Shown piece by piece: positions 14,295 through 15,455 of a DNA stretch of 15,455 nt (position 1 is the first letter of the stretch; each line of letters opens with the position of its first letter). The DNA is taken from assembly GCA_945860375.1 (NCBI GenBank), contig CAMAQR010000076.1, forward strand, positions 1 to 15,455, given 5' to 3'. The position numbers were made by a program, and so were the translations under genes. A model generated the notes under the pieces. That model was not told the origin of the DNA and ran no database searches. It saw nothing but the letters and a program-made list of their open reading frames with translations. The DNA is from Pseudorhodobacter antarcticus (GTDB lineage: Bacteria; Pseudomonadota; Alphaproteobacteria; Rhodobacterales; Rhodobacteraceae).

Positions 14295-14348
14295 GGCGCG
14301 ATTTCCGCACCGGTTCACAGACTGCCAATGCCGGAAAACCGGGACTGA
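14199..14348 (+). pseudogene. IS6-family transposase, N-terminal fragment
   Basis: The first 32 codons (14199-14294) give MTKRSPFRYVKTSPEIIRLT followed by VMMLVRLPISLR. This is the typical start of IS6-family transposases (…FRYFKTSPEIIRLAVMMYVRFPLSLR…). The next expected segment (NVEDLLHERGI) is absent. The frame instead reads unrelated residues to a TGA at 14346-14348. The DDE domain is completely missing. Confidence 0.7.
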
Positions 14349-14375
14349 CACATTTGGGCCTGAGAGCCTCTGGTC

Positions 14376-15455
14376 CTAGTTGACGCCTTCATACTCGGAC
14401 AGTATCGCGTTGATCTGGTTTACGATCTCTTGCGGCAGGTCTGCGGCTGGGGGGGCTTTTAGCCGTTGTTTCAGGTCCTGATCAATCCGTTCGAAAAGGC
14501 TGGCGTCTGCGGCGCCGGAGTTTGAACGTGGCATGTTCGCACCGAAATAACGAGAATTCCAGACCTGCGAACGGCAGTTTTCAGCGGTGTGTTTTTGCCC
14601 GAGAAAGTTTCCGGCCGGTCCCAGCTCGTTGGCCAGACCTAATGCCAGTTGGTCATCGTTAACTTCAAAGCCTTCCCACATCCGGCGCAGCAGCCCCGCA
14701 ACATCGTCGCAAAACAGCAGGGCGTGCGCCGAATAGGTCAAACCTTGATCCAGTGATCCAAGGTAATCGCAGGTTGCGGGCCGACTGTAAAAGGTCTGCA
14801 TCATATTCGAAGAGAGTTCCCAAACTGCGTCCTGATTGAACCGCCGCGCATTGGTTGCGCCGGCAATGCCGGTCAGCGAAGGAATACCCATCGACCGCCG
14901 GATCTGGCACATGGCCAGATCGGCGATTGACGTTTGCGAGAAACTTCCGATCGCCCCGCTTGCCGGCTCCATAAAGCAAACATCGGAGCTGCCGATGCAA
15001 AAAGCCCCTGGCGATGCCTGCTGGGCTAGGACCATTGCGGCGAAATCGGTTGCAAGGCTATGGGCGATGCCGCCGGCTAGCGTGATCGGTGTCGATGCCC
15101 CGCCTATGGGCAGTGTGCCCACACTCACCGGAATGCCGGCCCTTGCGGCCATGATGATCTGCTCGATGTGCGTATCGGCGAACTTCAGGGGCAGCGGCGT
15201 GATGATTTGCAGGAAATAGGGTTTGGCCCTGAGATTCGCGTGGCCGTGACGCAGCGCGGCCGAAATGTCGATGACCGCCTTGAGTGAGGAGGCGTGTTCA
15301 CAAAGATATTCAAGCGGCTTGGTGGTGTTCTCGATCATGCAGACGAATTCATCTATTTCACCATACTGATCGATGCGCGACACGTCTTTGCACGATATAC
15401 ACACCCCATCAATATTGGGCAGGCCGTCCGCCAAGCGCGTGATCATCGCCAGATC
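14376..15455 (-). CDS. Trimethylamine methyltransferase (MttB) family protein, 5' end outside window
   Basis: The frame is open to the window edge and gives about 359 residues of a protein usually near 500. MttB-superfamily landmarks include the barrel-strand segment ISAALRHGHANLRAKPYFLQ, SVGTLPIGGASTPITLAGGI, GIAGATNARRFNQDA, TYSAHALLFCDDVAGLLRRM, and the C-terminal LALGLANELGPAGNFLGQKHT and SRYFGANMPR. The family transfers methyl groups from methylated amines or betaines to a corrinoid protein. No in-frame UAG occurs, so this looks like a non-pyrrolysine member, which act on quaternary amines such as glycine betaine rather than trimethylamine. The true substrate cannot be told from sequence. 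The C-terminus appears natural (NAILSEYEGVN). No corrinoid protein or activase gene is visible here. Confidence 0.88.
   Translation of the reverse strand, partial: DLAMITRLADGLPNIDGVCISCKDVSRIDQYGEIDEFVCMIENTTKPLEYLCEHASSLKAVIDISAALRHGHANLRAKPYFLQIITPLPLKFADTHIEQIIMAARAGIPVSVGTLPIGGASTPITLAGGIAHSLATDFAAMVLAQQASPGAFCIGSSDVCFMEPASGAIGSFSQTSIADLAMCQIRRSMGIPSLTGIAGATNARRFNQDAVWELSSNMMQTFYSRPATCDYLGSLDQGLTYSAHALLFCDDVAGLLRRMWEGFEVNDDQLALGLANELGPAGNFLGQKHTAENCRSQVWNSRYFGANMPRSNSGAADASLFERIDQDLKQRLKAPPAADLPQEIVNQINAILSEYEGVN

Noticed and set aside
14310..14375. Intrinsic terminator after the MttB gene
   Set aside because: Only a 4-bp CCGG-TTTT-CCGG dyad and a short GAG/CTC dyad are present, with no T-run. 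Too weak to call.
1..15455. CRISPR arrays, tRNA or rRNA genes
   Set aside because: No regularly spaced repeats, cloverleaf-like segments or rRNA signatures were seen on either strand by eye.

Overview
The window is a denitrification and anaerobic-respiration region of an alphaproteobacterium, most likely a denitrifier of the Rhodobacterales (Paracoccaceae). This rests on the norCBQD order with two small genes after norD, a DUF1858 gene divergent from norC, NnrS proteins, a ubiTUV block and high-GC coding. The species cannot be named from the sequence alone.

Positions 1-6669 hold nitric oxide metabolism. The window opens in the last 60 codons of a Crp/Fnr-family regulator, probably NnrR. It converges on an nnrS gene that is split into two overlapping frames. 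A small DUF1858 redox-disulfide gene follows on the same minus strand. It shares one central Crp/Fnr-type operator (1703-1720) with norC, which diverges from it. The start codons of norC and the DUF1858 gene lie exactly the same distance from the operator centre. The nor operon then runs norC-norB-norQ-norD plus two small membrane-protein genes, with overlaps or gaps of only a few bases.

Positions about 6687-7055 are a truncated IS110-family element. It abuts the 3' end of the nor operon on one side and the 3' end of ubiV on the other.

Positions 7028-13566 are two divergent operons reading away from one perfect FNR-type palindrome (9547-9566). Leftward is ubiT-ubiU-ubiV, the O2-independent ubiquinone hydroxylation system with all eight expected cluster cysteines. 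Rightward is ubiD-ubiX-ric-nnrS: decarboxylation of the quinone precursor and its prenyl-FMN synthase, then a YtfE/RIC di-iron protein and a second, intact nnrS. Both sides have plausible -10 boxes at the spacing expected for activation from -41.5. I infer one regulatory unit that makes ubiquinone without oxygen and protects or repairs Fe-S proteins under nitrosative conditions.

Positions 13567-14375 are debris: the N-terminal part of a GpA-like phage terminase large subunit, the C-terminal part of the gene before it, and the 5' end of an IS6-family transposase. A 36-bp sequence at the IS6 end recurs in inverted orientation at the IS110/ubiV junction (34 of 36 identical). The ubi/ric/nnrS block is therefore bracketed by related mobile-element ends. 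Positions 14376-15455 hold the 3' two thirds or so of a trimethylamine methyltransferase (MttB) family gene on the minus strand, running off the window.
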